A DNA stretch of 64,000 nt, from positions 53,104 to 117,103 of the forward strand of contig VSDK01022108.1 in NCBI GenBank assembly GCA_009767595.1, read 5' to 3'. This DNA comes from Symbiodinium kawagutii. Taxonomy: Eukaryota > Sar > Dinophyceae > Suessiales > Symbiodiniaceae. Shown one piece after another: positions 54,072-64,000 of the stretch (the first letter of the stretch is position 1; the number at the start of each line of letters is the position of its first letter). The notes under the pieces are model-generated. The model saw only the letters and a program-made list of their open reading frames with translations. It searched no databases and had not been told where the DNA came from. The translations under genes and the position numbers were made by a program.

Positions 54072-54485
54072 ATGAAGAACTTCACCCGCGACCCCACTTG
54101 CAACGAGACGGCGGCCGGTGGTTGCTGCTGTCACCTGGTGGCATCTGTTGGCCTTTACCCGGGGGTGATAATGAGGTTACAAAAGCAGGAGTTGGAACAC
54201 GGGGGTTCGTGTGGTAAAGCACACGGAATGGTAGATGACCTGTCAAGTGGACATTTGAATCATTTGGTGTCTCTTTTTGAGGCACAATTTGAAGGGCATT
54301 TTGGCATCCAGTTTAGCTCATACGATACTTGGATGCCCATCTGCCATGGACAGTGGCTCCTCCTTGCTCCTCTCAGGAACGGCCCATGGGACCTGCACAT
54401 CAGCACTCTTGAAGCCAAAAACCCACCAGCCACCTTCGATGATGGCGTGGTGCAGGTGGACTCCTGTCATGAGAATCAGAAATAG
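54072..54485 (+). CDS. hypothetical ORF, 137 aa
   Basis: ATG to TAG. The beginning (MKNFTRDPTCNETAAGG) ends at a possible GTGGTT donor and the later part reads HFGIQFSSYDTWMPICHGQW and RNGPWDLHISTLEAKNPPAT. It may be two exons with a short intron or one frame. Not recognised. Confidence 0.3.
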   Translation: MKNFTRDPTCNETAAGGCCCHLVASVGLYPGVIMRLQKQELEHGGSCGKAHGMVDDLSSGHLNHLVSLFEAQFEGHFGIQFSSYDTWMPICHGQWLLLAPLRNGPWDLHISTLEAKNPPATFDDGVVQVDSCHENQK

Positions 54486-54885
54486 GAGGCTCTACTCCAA
54501 CAAGAGCTGCCACCCTCTAAGAGCAAGGGGCGAGGGACAACCTTTTGCTGCCTAGCCATTTCATTCTTTCTGAATGGAGGTCGGGTAGGGTTTGCAATGA
54601 TATAGGAGCAGAAGGTAGCTGACTTCTTCCTGTTTCCAAGGCCCTTGCGGGCCATGTTCCACCCTGCGCGCAAGCGCACGTCCAAACACACACAAGAGAA
54701 GAAGTCAGGAAAACAGTTTTACAGATAAATGAAGGTAATTGCACATATATGCAGGTGTATCAACAATCAACAAATATATCTAATCTGATTATATGTGACA
54801 ATCCTGATGCCTCTTGGATAATTTTTGATAATTGAATCATTTGGTGCCAGCAATCCACAGCACTTTGAGGTTCTTGTGCTGCCCC

Positions 54886-55008
54886 TGCTGCCAGGTGCCA
54901 TTCCCTGTGGAGTCATATAAGGGTGGCTTCCTGCGGGTCTCTGAGTTCGAGCTGTTTCTTGCAGCGCACTGTGGTGAACCATGGTGAAGCTGTGGGCAGC
55001 AATGGCGA
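54886..55008 (+). CDS. exon-like segment, unknown
   Basis: After GCTGCCAG. It reads VPFPVESYKGGFLRVSEF then ELFLAAHCGEPW to TGA. Other frames over this stretch close early. Not recognised. Confidence 0.28.
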
Positions 55009-55289
55009 CTAGTGTGATGTTGGTGGGGTGGGTCAGAGCTGGTCATAGATCCTGGCACCCTAAGTGCAAACCAAATGAAGAGTAGTTCAAAAGCGAATCA
55101 ACATGCTTACTTCACATTGTGGGGAGGTTTTCTTAGTGGGCAGGATGTCAGCTTTTGGGCCCAATTTCAAAACCAACTTCACCCTGCAAAACACCATTAG
55201 TTCAATTGGCAGCAGCGTCTAAAAAGGATTGTTGTGGCTCAATGATCCTATTGAAGTCGGCCCGTTCCCTCATTCGTCACTTCCGTTGA

Positions 55290-55514
55290 TTGGTCAACTT
55301 GCTCCTAGTGCCTTTTCCAAGGCTTTGGCTCAGGCGCCGGATCCGCATTCCACAGGACTGGCCCAGGGTCATCCTGCACCTGGATGGGTGCCATGGCTGC
55401 GCATGGAAAGTCAACAGATCATCCATTCCGCCCTACATTAAACCTCCCCGAAATCATCGTCTAGTGAGTCTAGTAGAGAGTCTATACTATACACATTTTA
55501 GGGAGGGGGAGTAG
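55290..55514 (+). CDS. hypothetical ORF, 74 aa
   Basis: ATG to TAG. It contains DWPRVILHLDGCHGCAWKV and a basic Pro-rich part (PPYIKPPRNHRLVS). Not recognised; an overlapping frame is also open. Confidence 0.22.
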   Translation: MVNLLLVPFPRLWLRRRIRIPQDWPRVILHLDGCHGCAWKVNRSSIPPYIKPPRNHRLVSLVESLYYTHFREGE

Positions 55515-56297
55515 CAAGGGAAAGGTAGAAACTCTGAGATTATCACAGCATGTTCTAGCAAGTACGGATTTAGTGGAAAACGTCAATCAGATTCGTTTTC
55601 GATCATTTTCAATGGGCCACTGCGGCCAGAAGAGATGATACTAACCTAGTTACCAACCCTCACGGGAAGACATGCAAAACATCAAGTTGCACATCCTGGG
55701 TTTGTGAATAGTGTGCCCGAGTCCTGGCCGTGAAAATGCACTTTTCGTTCCTTCCCCATAGTTTACCTACTTTCAGAGGCATGATGGGGCGTGAGCTTTT
55801 GAAATTGCACAAACTTTGAGCTGGCCCCGGGTTTTGTCATGTTGCTGTTGCACCCGTTTCATGGGTGGTTGCCTGGAGTTCGACTTCAAGAAATGCCTAG
55901 TACAGTGGGGATCCTGGGGTCCAACCAGCAGCATGGTACCTGTATGACACAGCATCCACACTCGTGTGAACAAGATGAACTCACGTGTTGGGGATTCGGC
56001 GGATATACGCACAATACCTTACCAAACCATGGCATGGAGTCGCTCGAGAGTGGTCCTCTACACGGTTGGGGCACGACGAGCACATGAGTCACAGCATGAG
56101 GTGTGACTGGGAATGCAGCGTCTACGCGATGCTTGGCATGCATACGTACAATGCCGGGACCCCGCACAAGGAGCACACCGGTGTCCTTTGCAAAGTAGCC
56201 ATCTCCACTTGATACCAGCAGTGCCAACGTTTTTATAGACCTGCAAGGCTTTAATCTCATCTCTTGGGACCCGGGACGGCGCATTTCTATTTTGCAG

Positions 56298-56497
56298 CTT
56301 TGAACTTTGAAAAAAGTGACCCTGAAAACTCGCATCCAGCAGCGATGAGGAATGGGCATTTGCTGGGCCCTCCACACCGCGGCGCCTACGACCCTTTCAG
56401 CTTTGAGCTGCCGAGAAGCACCGAGGCACGTGAGAAAGTCGATAAAATGCTGGGCCTTGAAAATCGTCACAGCCCCGTTGTAGAATGCCTGCAGCTT
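56298..56497 (+). CDS. exon-like segment, unknown
   Basis: After CTATTTTGCAG and before CTT|GTAAAC. It reads NFEKSDPENSHPAAMRNGH, LLGPPHRGAYDPFSFELP and RSTEAREKVDKMLGLENR. Clean acceptor, phase-0 end and mixed composition. The - strand carries a 194-codon frame across 55886-56470, but its composition and the local gene polarity argue for the + strand reading. Confidence 0.36.
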
Positions 56498-56867
56498 GTA
56501 AACAGCACTGGGACTGCAGCACTGGGATTACAGTACAGGTTCATTACCTTACCCGCCTTACCCTGTTGGTGATCTGATATGAACTTATCATCAGCACTAG
56601 GACACATCATGAACCGCCTTAGTGATGTCAAGTCTTCTGGTTTTATCCGGTTTAGCTGCTGATTGTGGTTGTTGATCCGTGTTCTTAGCTGTTTCTTATG
56701 GTTGCTGGTGTCGTTATCCATGCAACCTTCCGAGCAGTCATCCAATGGTAGTTCACCATGCACCGGCTTCATTGAGCAACGTGAAAAGGCGCAAAAAGAG
56801 CACACAAAAAGCACTCTTGTTTGATCATGTAAATTTCCCTCAGCCATGTCATTATTTGATCTATATT

Positions 56868-56967
56868 GGTGTTTCTCAAAATAGGGGTACCTCCATGTCA
56901 TCTAGTTATTAACCATTTTTAAAAATAAACCAACCATTTTTTTGGCTCCCTATTTTGAGGAACCACC
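56868..56967. mobile_element. MITE-like inverted-repeat element, copy 2
   Basis: GGTGTTTCTCAAAATAGGGG at the left is answered by CTCCCTATTTTGAGGAACCA at the right. Same ends as the element at 28112-28273 but only 100 bases long, with an AT-rich centre. ATAT-type sequence is present on both sides, so the target duplication cannot be read exactly. Confidence 0.7.
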
Positions 56968-56999
56968 ATATATTTGGTTTAGGCTTGGGAATGTCAAAG

Positions 57000-57165
57000 A
57001 GGGAATCCTCGTCACCATCTTGTCCTGGTGATCCGCTTCCCTGAGACCTTGGAGATTGTCATCAGAGTGTGGGACCCTTCGGACAGCGGCTGTGAAGCTC
57101 GCCAATCGACACTGGAAGATGGGGATCTCAAAGTCAACACGCTGTGGAGCTCTTCTCAGGCTTTG
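57000..57165 (+). CDS. exon-like segment, unknown
   Basis: An open frame with LVLVIRFPETLEIVIRVWD, SDSGCEARQSTLEDGDLKV and NTLWSSSQAL, ending at a phase-0 GTATTT donor (or TAG at 57175). The VIRVWD strand and loop pattern is reminiscent of a beta-sandwich domain. Not recognised. Left limit uncertain. Confidence 0.38.
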
Positions 57166-57414
57166 GTATTTTTGATCTAGGAGAAATCATAGGAAATCCT
57201 GGCTTGTTTGAATGGAATTCTTCTGGCTTACCTATAGTAATTAGGATCAGGTTTATAATGCAGCCTTCGGCCGGACATTGCACCACAGACCTTCGGCTCC
57301 GCCCATGCCTTGCGTTGATTTTGACTTGGTTTCATGAGGGTACAGCTGAGTTTAGCTATGCACATGGCTCGTGACATGCCATGCCCATGAATGGTGGGAT
57401 ATGCATCTGACCTT

Positions 57415-57617
57415 GTTGGATTTCCGCGGGCTTTCCTCAGCACCCCGGTGCTGCGCCAAGGAGTACAAAGTGGACGAACAGCCTCGCTGCGACCGTTGCT
57501 GCCAAAGTGGTTGGCAGCCCACGGGGAAGCAATCCCTGCAACCGGGTTTCATCATGTATTCTGCTGCCACAGGCGCGGGGTGGATCTACGGGTGCTTGCT
57601 GAATCTGGGTGGTTCAG
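57415..57617 (+). CDS. exon-like segment, cysteine-rich
   Basis: It reads RCCAKEYKVDEQPRCDRCCQ, then SGWQPTGKQSLQPGFIMYS and GAGWIYGCLLNLGGS before CAG|GTGTTT. Five or more Cys in 20 residues suggest zinc or disulphides. The next frame (LSTPVLRQGVQSGRTAS) is also open across the stretch, so the frame is not certain. Confidence 0.33.
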
Positions 57618-57676
57618 GTGTTTCTTGTTTTGCTGCTTCTGGTAGCCAACATGAATCACCATGAATGAACTACAGC

Positions 57677-57821
57677 AACACCAGCTACAACTTAGCTACT
57701 TACTTAGCTACTTGGGATTTTCTGTGGATGATTCCCTCACTGGATGTTTCCTGGGAGCCAACCATAGCCCACCAGAACGGCGCCACCCGGCAGGCCCATG
57801 GCAGAGCATCTGGCTGGAGGC
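57677..57821 (+). CDS. exon-like segment, unknown
   Basis: It reads LGFSVDDSLTGCFLGANHS then PPERRHPAGPWQSIWLEA, ending at GCTG|GTTGAA. An overlapping ATG frame (MNYSNTSYNLATYLATW) is open too. Not recognised. Confidence 0.28.
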
Positions 57822-58148
57822 TGGTTGAAACGCCTGAGTGGTGGTATACTCTTTGCGTTTGCGAACAAACATCAGCAACCATTAGCATCCATTAACAGCC
57901 ATTATTAGCATCCATTCATCAACCACTACAGTCACCCAAAAACGATTAATTAGTCACTATGAACCATAATTCAGCACCACTATCACTCAGTGATCACTAC
58001 TTAACCGTTCCCATCATGTACCACATAGGAAGCTCCACGAATCATCAAAGAGTCACCTAATGATCAACCTCCATACAAGTATGAAGCTCCATGAATTATT
58101 GAACAGTCGCAGAATGATCATTGGAAAAACACAAACTCAGTAGCCCAG

Positions 58149-58346
58149 CTGTTTGCTCACGGGCACACATGTCAGGAGGTGCCTCCTTCGAACTGCTTGA
58201 TCCACGCAGCCCGCGCAGAACTTGCAGCGGTGGCAGAACCCACGGCACCTGTAAATTTTGAGGCAAGATGGCTGGAGCGGTGCTTCGTGGTTGGTGATGG
58301 TTTATGGCTGGCGGTTTGGCTGGAAATAATGGAGAATGGATGGTAA
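58149..58346 (+). CDS. exon-like segment, unknown
   Basis: After GTAGCCCAG, open to TAA at 58344. It reads FAHGHTCQEVPPSNCLIHA, ARAELAAVAEPTAPVNFEA and RWLERCFVVGDGLWLAVWL. The other frames close earlier. The last third runs into GGTTGGTGATGG-type DNA and may be intron. Not recognised. Confidence 0.36.
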   Translation: MFAHGHTCQEVPPSNCLIHAARAELAAVAEPTAPVNFEARWLERCFVVGDGLWLAVWLEIMENGW

Positions 58347-58477
58347 CGACACTAAAGAGCGATTAACAGTGGTTGCCACTTTGCGGATGTTTGCCCTACG
58401 CTGCTGCAGAGACAAACTGTTCGTGGTGCTTTGCAAGGTGGGGATTGAATGCGTGATTATCATTGATAATCGACATG

Positions 58478-58478
58478 G

Positions 58479-58522
<44 letters not shown>

Positions 58523-58523
58523 G
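58478..58523. repeat. (GAT)n microsatellite
   Basis: About 14 uninterrupted GAT units followed by GGTGGATGG words. Confidence 0.96.
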
Positions 58524-58823
58524 TGGATGGATGGCGGTGAATAATGGTTTGATAACATGGTGACTGGTGGTTTATGAATGGTTGGCAATGGCTTTAGAAT
58601 GATTTGTGGACATTAGTAGGTCTACTAGCTACCAAATGGACGCATCGTTTTCCAGCGAAATGCCGGATTTCCGGAGAACCACCGCCAATCATCAATTCCG
58701 TCCAGGGTCCAGTGAATCCTCATCGCCAGTTGTCTTTCAACAGGGTTCAATTTCTGACCACCCGAACTAGTCAAGTGCCGTTGCTTTCACCAGAGTGGCC
58801 TGGCAGGTCATCCCGCAGGGACA

Positions 58824-59204
58824 GTGCGCTGGGGCCAGACTCAGTGTGGATATGCTCACTGTAGGAGGTGCCTTAGTGTTGGTCGCCTGGGATTTGTTGG
58901 AGCAGATGGAAGTGACCACGTACAATTTTCACGGAAACCCTTCGTTTCAACTGTTTCATTAGGGAAAACGACTAGTTACATGTCATGCATGGGTGGGACT
59001 ATACCTCCAAACAAGCTACATCTTGAGGCAAGCTCCAAAACACCTATATCTTGGCAGCGGACACCTGGCGGGCACCGGTGGCAGCGCCAGCCAGGGACGG
59101 CCCTGGCGTCGCCCAGCGCCGTGGACTCCGAGCCCTTGGCGCTGCAGCTGGAGCTGCCCCTGCAGCTCTGGAGCCCTGAGCGGCCCACGTGCCATGGCGA
59201 GGAG
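58824..59204 (+). CDS. exon-like segment, unknown
   Basis: The right part, about 59050-59204, is GC-rich and reads SPSAVDSEPLALQLELPLQL then WSPERPTCHGEE, ending at a phase-0 GAG|GTGAAA donor. The frame is open back to ATG 58824. Only the right part has strong exon character. An ATG frame at 58636-58773 (MDASFSSEMPDFRRTT) overlaps another open frame and is not called. Confidence 0.32.
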
Positions 59205-60000
59205 GTGAAATGGGACATCACATGGGGGAAGGGATGGAGATGTATGATAATCACATGTGATATATATATATATAATTGAATGATAATTATATATGGTTGT
59301 ATGATGTTGTATGACAACTCTTACGGCTTGAGGTATTAGATTGTACCTATGATAATGATATACATGATAATTTATTCTTAAGGTATTGAATATATTACGT
59401 GACTAGGGGACCATTGTCCATATTTCTTTTGCGTTCGGTGAATTACGTGCAAATTGGTTGGGATTTTGAAACGGCTTATTCAAATTCTAAGTTTGTTGTT
59501 CATATGATGTGCGGATTTGTTTGGATTTGTGTATATTAGTTTTTACATGTTTTTATTCTCTGGTTTGCTTACTGTATTTTATAGTTCAACATGGGCATAT
59601 GATTTTGACATGCGTGTTCGGACGTGCATGCAAATTCTATTGGTATAAAGCATTATTGTAAGCAGCATACCTGTTTTTTCAAGAAACTCACGTGTTCTTA
59701 AGTGCATACATATACGTCATATTGCGCGTTTCCTTACACAGTTCTACAGTTTTACATCTCTTAAAATAGGTAATCAACAACAATCACTGGCTGAGAACAA
59801 ACACAACCAATAGTCAACAAAAACCAACAATAGTCACAGATTAACGACCGCCACTTACTTATGCAATGATAGCAAGCAACAACGAAAAATACTAGCCAAT
59901 TAATAGCCACCATTTGCCCACGATGACTTCAACTAACGTGAATTGATGACTTCAGTTGATAAACCAACAACTCAATCACTCATTCGAAATCAATTTCAGT
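59205..60000. other. AT-rich non-coding stretch
   Basis: Rich in TATATA and TGATAA words. No exon-like segment found. Confidence 0.65.
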
Positions 60001-60019
60001 GAATACCTTCATCACCGGC

Positions 60020-60120
60020 ACCAGGTTCCCATCGGTTCTGACAGGTTCCCAATGGTTCCCATGGGTTCCCACAGGTTCTGACAGGTTCCCATGGGTTCCC
60101 ATAGGTTGCCACAGGTTTCC
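60020..60120. repeat. GGTTCCCATG-type minisatellite
   Basis: About ten copies of a 9-11 base unit (GGTTCCCATG, GGTTCTGACA, GGTTCCCACA) directly before an exon-like segment. Confidence 0.9.
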
Positions 60121-60137
60121 CTGCCATGTTTCCCCAG

Positions 60138-60243
60138 GATGTACAGTGCGCGGCTGTCCCTCTGCAGCGTTGCCGGCTGCGACCGCCTGACGCACTACTT
60201 CGCCCTGCGGTGGATCGGCATGTCGCAGAGCCAAGGGCCCAAG
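60138..60243 (+). CDS. exon-like segment, unknown
   Basis: After TTTCCCCAG and before CCCAAG|GTGGAG. It reads MYSARLSLCSVAGCDRLTHY then FALRWIGMSQSQGPK. GC-rich. An alternative frame is open as well. Not recognised. Confidence 0.33.
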
Positions 60244-60287
60244 GTGGAGAGCGCCGGGGGCGCCGGGGGACGCTTGGAGGCTTCCCA

Positions 60288-60335
60288 GGGGAGGATGGGA
60301 GGTGACACCCATGGGTTGCTGCTAGAGGTCATGAC
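60288..60335 (+). repeat. 48-bp duplicate, copy 1 (copy 2 at 60926-60976)
   Basis: GGAGGATGGGAGGTGACACC and the following CATGGGTTG...TCATGACC occur again about 640 bases on with only a few changes. Confidence 0.9.
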
Positions 60336-61269
60336 CTCCAGCGAGATCAGGGTTTTGTATGTTGCCTGTTATGGTTTTATGAGGTTCAATGTGTGTTCCT
60401 TCCCTTTGTTGTTTTTCTTGCTGGGGGTTCAATTCGGTCAATTTTATCATTTTGTTCTCATGGTTACCTCGTTTGGTTTTAGGTTTGTGTGTCGAAAATC
60501 TTTTCATTTGTGAGATTTGACATAATGAACCAGATGTATGAAAACCTGACTGAAAAAGATGTAATCGTTGATTGTGGTACGGAACTTAACCGTGATGAAG
60601 ATTTTAACGCAATATAACTCTTTTATCAATAGCTTCGATGAACTGAACGATACAAACAAACCTTGCCTACGAATGCAAGTAATTGAACACTGGTGGGATG
60701 GAATAGGACACTGGAAAGCGCAACAACCCCCAACAACCACCACAACATGCAACCTAAAACCAAACAAGGTAACGATGATAACAAAATGAGTAAATTAGTC
60801 CTACAACCCCCACCCAGAAAATCATATACAGCAAGCAACTAACATTGAACATCAACATAAAACCATGCTGTAACAGGCAACATACAAACATAATTGTCTT
60901 AGAACCATCCTTTTACAATTTTTTTGGGGGAGGATGGGAGGTGACACCCATGGGTTGGTGCTAGGGGGGTCATGACCGCAAAAGGAAGATCAGCAGTTCT
61001 TCATGGGGCTTCCAAGGTTTGAGGGACCGTGAATGGACCCCTGTGATGACCTCATGTGCATCTCGATCCTTTCCAGTTTCTGTTTTTGTTCATGGTTATC
61101 ATGAGTGTCAAGTGTTTTTTTTCTGAACCCATGAGTATTACATATCACAACACTTGATGGTTTCGTTGAATATTAATATCATCATTGTTAGTATAGGTAT
61201 TTTGAAACCGAAACCATTGTTGCAAGAACCCAGTAGCTGCTGCTATGTCCCACTGCTTCTGAGTGACCA

Positions 61270-61373
61270 GCCATGACATGGGCCCTGCTGCGCAGGGGGA
61301 AGTGGCCTTGCTGCTGAACGGGGAAGTGCTGTTGCAGACGGGAGTGCCGAGCCTAGTTCTTGCACCATAGCGA
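61270..61373 (+). CDS. exon-like segment, unknown
   Basis: Bounded on the left by TGA. It reads HDMGPAAQGEVALLLNGE then VLLQTGVPSLVLAP to TAG. Other frames are weaker. Not recognised. Confidence 0.28.
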
Positions 61374-61813
61374 CGGTCCAATGGTCTGGTTGACCCCATG
61401 GTTGGTGAACAACCCCCAGCCATAGCAGGATTACATTGGTCATTATTGGTGACTGAACATGTTCAATATGGATAGGAGGCATTAGATGACATGTTCACAC
61501 CAAGAACGATACATAAGTCTCAATGGGCAAAGGAACCGCGAGCTTTGCTTGGATTGAACTCCTATCAGACTATGGCGCACCACCAACCTGCAACTTGAGG
61601 GTCCCCACAGCCAAGTCTTGTGCCGGTTAGCTTAGGACATGGAGAGGGGTGGTGTGTGTCAGATATCGCATTCAATGATTAATCATCCAAACATGGGGCA
61701 GGTGGAAGGGTTGTGGTTAAGGGGATGTAGGGGATATGTTGATTGAAGTATTGTGGCATGACATCGCCGATGTCAAAAAACCTCCCAAACCGCAGCATTT
61801 CCAATCTCCCAGC

Positions 61814-62986
61814 ATGGGATGTGCTGCGGGTAAGTCCTCGGCTGTGACTCCGACAGCGGAGCAAAACGACGACCCTGGCGATGGGCTGCAGCCTTCATCC
61901 TCCGCGTCCAGCGACTCGAGCCGAGCCGAGGCGAGCCCCAGTCCTCCGGAGGTTCCAATGCCCCCGGGCCCGGCATCACCGCAGCCTCCCCAACTGAGCT
62001 CCGAACCCCCAGCCATGCCAATGACCGACGTGAAGGCGATGCCTGAAACCAAGGAGGTGGCAGAGTCCAAGGAGGTGGGGATCATCTTTGAGCTATGTCG
62101 ATTTAACATGTCTGCAATATTCTTCGGATAACATGTTAAAGTTATTTGTTAAGAATTGTGAATCAGTTTGCAATTGTCATATCACGCGTTATAAACACAG
62201 TCTTGGGAAAAGATTTACATGGTTATTTCAAGCTGAAGCCGGTTATTTCAAGCTGTAGCCAAACTATAGCAGTAACTATCTGTAAAAAATGTAAAAAGGC
62301 TTAGCATTCGCCATGTCCAAACCTTTTCTTCTTAAAGTTTGCAACGGCCAGCATTTCCAAACCGTTTGGGGACGCTTGCTGCAGTCCCAGGACGCGACAA
62401 GGCCAAGTTCTCCTGATACACCGGCCTGGGGCAAGTTGATGGTGGGATTTCTCATGGCGAAGCTGGACCACTTGGTACAAGAAGCACTGGCACAACTGAA
62501 GCCGAAGGAATGGGACCTCTTTGCTCATCACATTTTCGATGACTATTCCGACTCTTGGTGGCTGATGTTCCATGTTCGGGCGCCCTGGAATATTCTCTTG
62601 GGTTTCTTTGCGGCGCAGGGATCATTTTTATTGTTTTTTGTTTTGGCACATATGTTGGCCGTTTCAGCATGCATGTTCGAGTCTGAAGATCATACGACAT
62701 GACTATTGTTGGTTGTATTTGGAGGGTAGCCTTCACATTTTCCCAGGGTATCTTTTTAGATCTCGCTTGTCGCAGATGTTGACAACTCAGGGGGTGATAT
62801 TTGCCCAACATGGCACCCGGATCACCGGGGACTGAGGATCAGCACTTCCGAGTGCACCAGAAGTTCTTGACTTCGCTGGAGGAGCAGCTGGAGATGTCGC
62901 TGGGAGGCTTGGGCATCACTCTGCCCGAAGTGGCGCAGGTTTTACAACAGGAAGCCCTGCAAGATGCAGAAGCAGGACGCAGCTGA
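61814..62986 (+). CDS. candidate gene with N-myristoylation start, three exons
   Basis: Exon 1 starts at ATG 61814 and reads MGCAAGKSSAV, a classic N-myristoylation and palmitoylation signal (Gly2, Cys3, Ser), then a disordered Ser/Pro/Glu-rich part (SASSDSSRAEASPSPPEVPM) up to GAG|GTGGGG at 62074. A second open segment, about 62313-62702 (an ATG frame of 129 codons), reads FLMAKLDHLVQEALAQLKPK, HHIFDDYSDSWWLMFHVR and a membrane-like run. A third, after GACTGAG at 62832, reads DQHFRVHQKFLTSLEEQLEM and GLGITLPEVAQVLQQE to TGA 62984. Joins are not proved; 62313-62702 could stand alone. It would be a membrane-tethered regulatory protein; function unknown. Confidence 0.38.
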
Positions 62987-63416
62987 AGCTGAGCAAGGGC
63001 CAGCATGGCTTAAAAGAAGGGAGGCACATGCAAGCACAAGAACATGCTGCAGTGGTTGTGGAGCACAACTATGGGAGGGTATGCGTAGTGGTTGGGTATG
63101 CTAAACCTGCCCCTGTCACCGAGATATGTTGACCCACAGGTGCCTCATGTGTGCCATTTGGTGCCGACAAAAACGGTCATTGCAATGATAACATCTACAT
63201 TTGCCATGTGCTGGGCACAAATGATCACTGGAACTGGTTGCCCCATTACAGAGCACCATTTCATGACCTTTCGCAAAGTATCTCCGTTGTTTCATTGCTT
63301 GGCTGCTGCGAAAAGTCACTGGCCCACTGGAAGCCTTTACTTTTTGCATGTGCCGTCATCAGTTGCAGGTGGATCCCTGGATCTTTTCCCTCATTGATTT
63401 CGCTGGCTGCGCGCAG

Positions 63417-63886
63417 GAGCCATCCTCAATCAGCTACTTCGTTACACCGAGCTGCGTGACTTCTCCATGCTGATGCGACAACGGGCCTGGGGCAGCGTGT
63501 CGGAGGTCCGTGTCTACTGGGACATCCAAAACGTGGGTGGCGAGGTCATGGAAGGTGAAAGCGCCAGGATGATCCGAAGCCTGGCAGTTCAGGGCCCTGG
63601 GATTTTTGGGGAACCAGAACTTGGGAGCTCCAAAAATCGACAGCTGCCAAGCATGGAACCAGCTGGACACTGGTTATCGTTTGGTTGGGAACAATGGGGA
63701 ACCTCGTGGGTTTTGGCGCTTGATACGGCTTGGAAAGGTAGACAGGTTGGATATATCGAACCAGGAAGGTGCGTCGGCGTCAACAGATTTGGCACAGAAG
63801 AGGTGCATGGCAGGCAGCTATCGATTACCAGGGTATCCCCATTTCTTTGGTGGGATATGAGCCCGGGATCAGTTGAAAATCCATGA
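63417..63886 (+). CDS. NYN-domain (PIN-like RNase) protein, start of domain
   Basis: After a CTGCGCGCAG acceptor. It reads ILNQLLRYTELRDFSMLMRQ, then VSEVRVYWDIQNVGGEVMEG and ARMIRSLAVQ. V-x-V-Y-W-D-I-(E/Q)-N-V is the opening strand of NYN domains (MARF1/limkain type), in which the Asp is a metal-binding residue of a PIN-like nuclease fold; here Gln replaces the usual Glu of DIEN. After about 63600 (GPGIFG) the frame stays open to TGA 63884 but loses domain character (CVGVNRFGTEEVHG), so an intron probably starts there. The rest of the domain should lie beyond the window. Confidence 0.48.
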
Positions 63887-64000
63887 AAATCTAGTCTGCA
63901 GGACTTCGGAAAGATGACCAGCACGGGGGCGTGGACCATTCCAACATCATATTCCAACAGTAGCTGGTTGCTTGTGTCCCTTCCTGTGGGTGAATGGAAG

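Noticed and set aside
55886-56470. 194-codon - strand open frame
   Set aside because: No recognisable domain, opposite to the local gene direction, and the + strand has exons with clean splice sites (56298-56497) over part of it. It cannot be excluded without RNA data.
61548-61570. GGATTGAACTCC as a tRNA T-arm on the - strand
   Set aside because: The T-loop is one base short and no matching D-arm, anticodon stem or acceptor stem was found.

Overview
The window looks like nuclear DNA of a dinoflagellate, probably a Suessiales/Symbiodiniaceae-type alga. The reasons are: every gene I can support except one retroelement lies on the + strand, as in unidirectional dinoflagellate gene arrays; introns are long and filled with TGGTTG/CCAACC low-complexity sequence; some introns only work with GC donors; compact intronless genes sit among intron-rich ones; and one intronless gene carries what looks like a relic of the dinoflagellate spliced leader just upstream. 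The lineage call is inference. No rRNA, tRNA, CRISPR or prokaryotic operon structure was seen.

Layout. 0-4.5 kb: satellite-like repeats, an exon-like segment with an RxWCLFE motif, and an intronless ankyrin-repeat gene (1142-3256). 4.5-7.0 kb: a 5'-truncated LINE on the - strand with an open reverse-transcriptase frame, an A tail and a perfect 14-bp target-site duplication. 7.2-10.5 kb: short open segments and a probable multi-exon SAM-methyltransferase-like gene. 10.5-25 kb: mostly intron-like or intergenic DNA with scattered exon-like segments, including a phase-consistent three-exon candidate (17.2-18.9 kb). 25-28.1 kb: exons of a probable glycosyltransferase-like gene, followed by a small inverted-repeat element. 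30.2-31.5 kb: intact intronless glutaryl-CoA dehydrogenase. 35.0-36.2 kb: a two-exon gene of unknown function. 40.8-45.7 kb: a seven-exon METTL21-type methyltransferase gene with coherent splice phases, whose first recognised intron contains a complete intronless cysteine-rich secreted-protein gene. 47-64 kb: many unassigned exon-like segments, a second copy of the inverted-repeat element, an N-myristoylation-type first exon (61.8 kb), and at the right edge a probable NYN-domain (PIN-like RNase) gene that may run out of the window.

The genes show no shared pathway. GCDH belongs to mitochondrial lysine/tryptophan breakdown and the METTL21-like enzyme to protein methylation; the other methyltransferase-like, glycosyltransferase-like and NYN calls rest on short motifs. 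Unassigned exon segments are given low confidence because in this genome alternative frames often look protein-like too; splice sites were read by eye and need transcript data.
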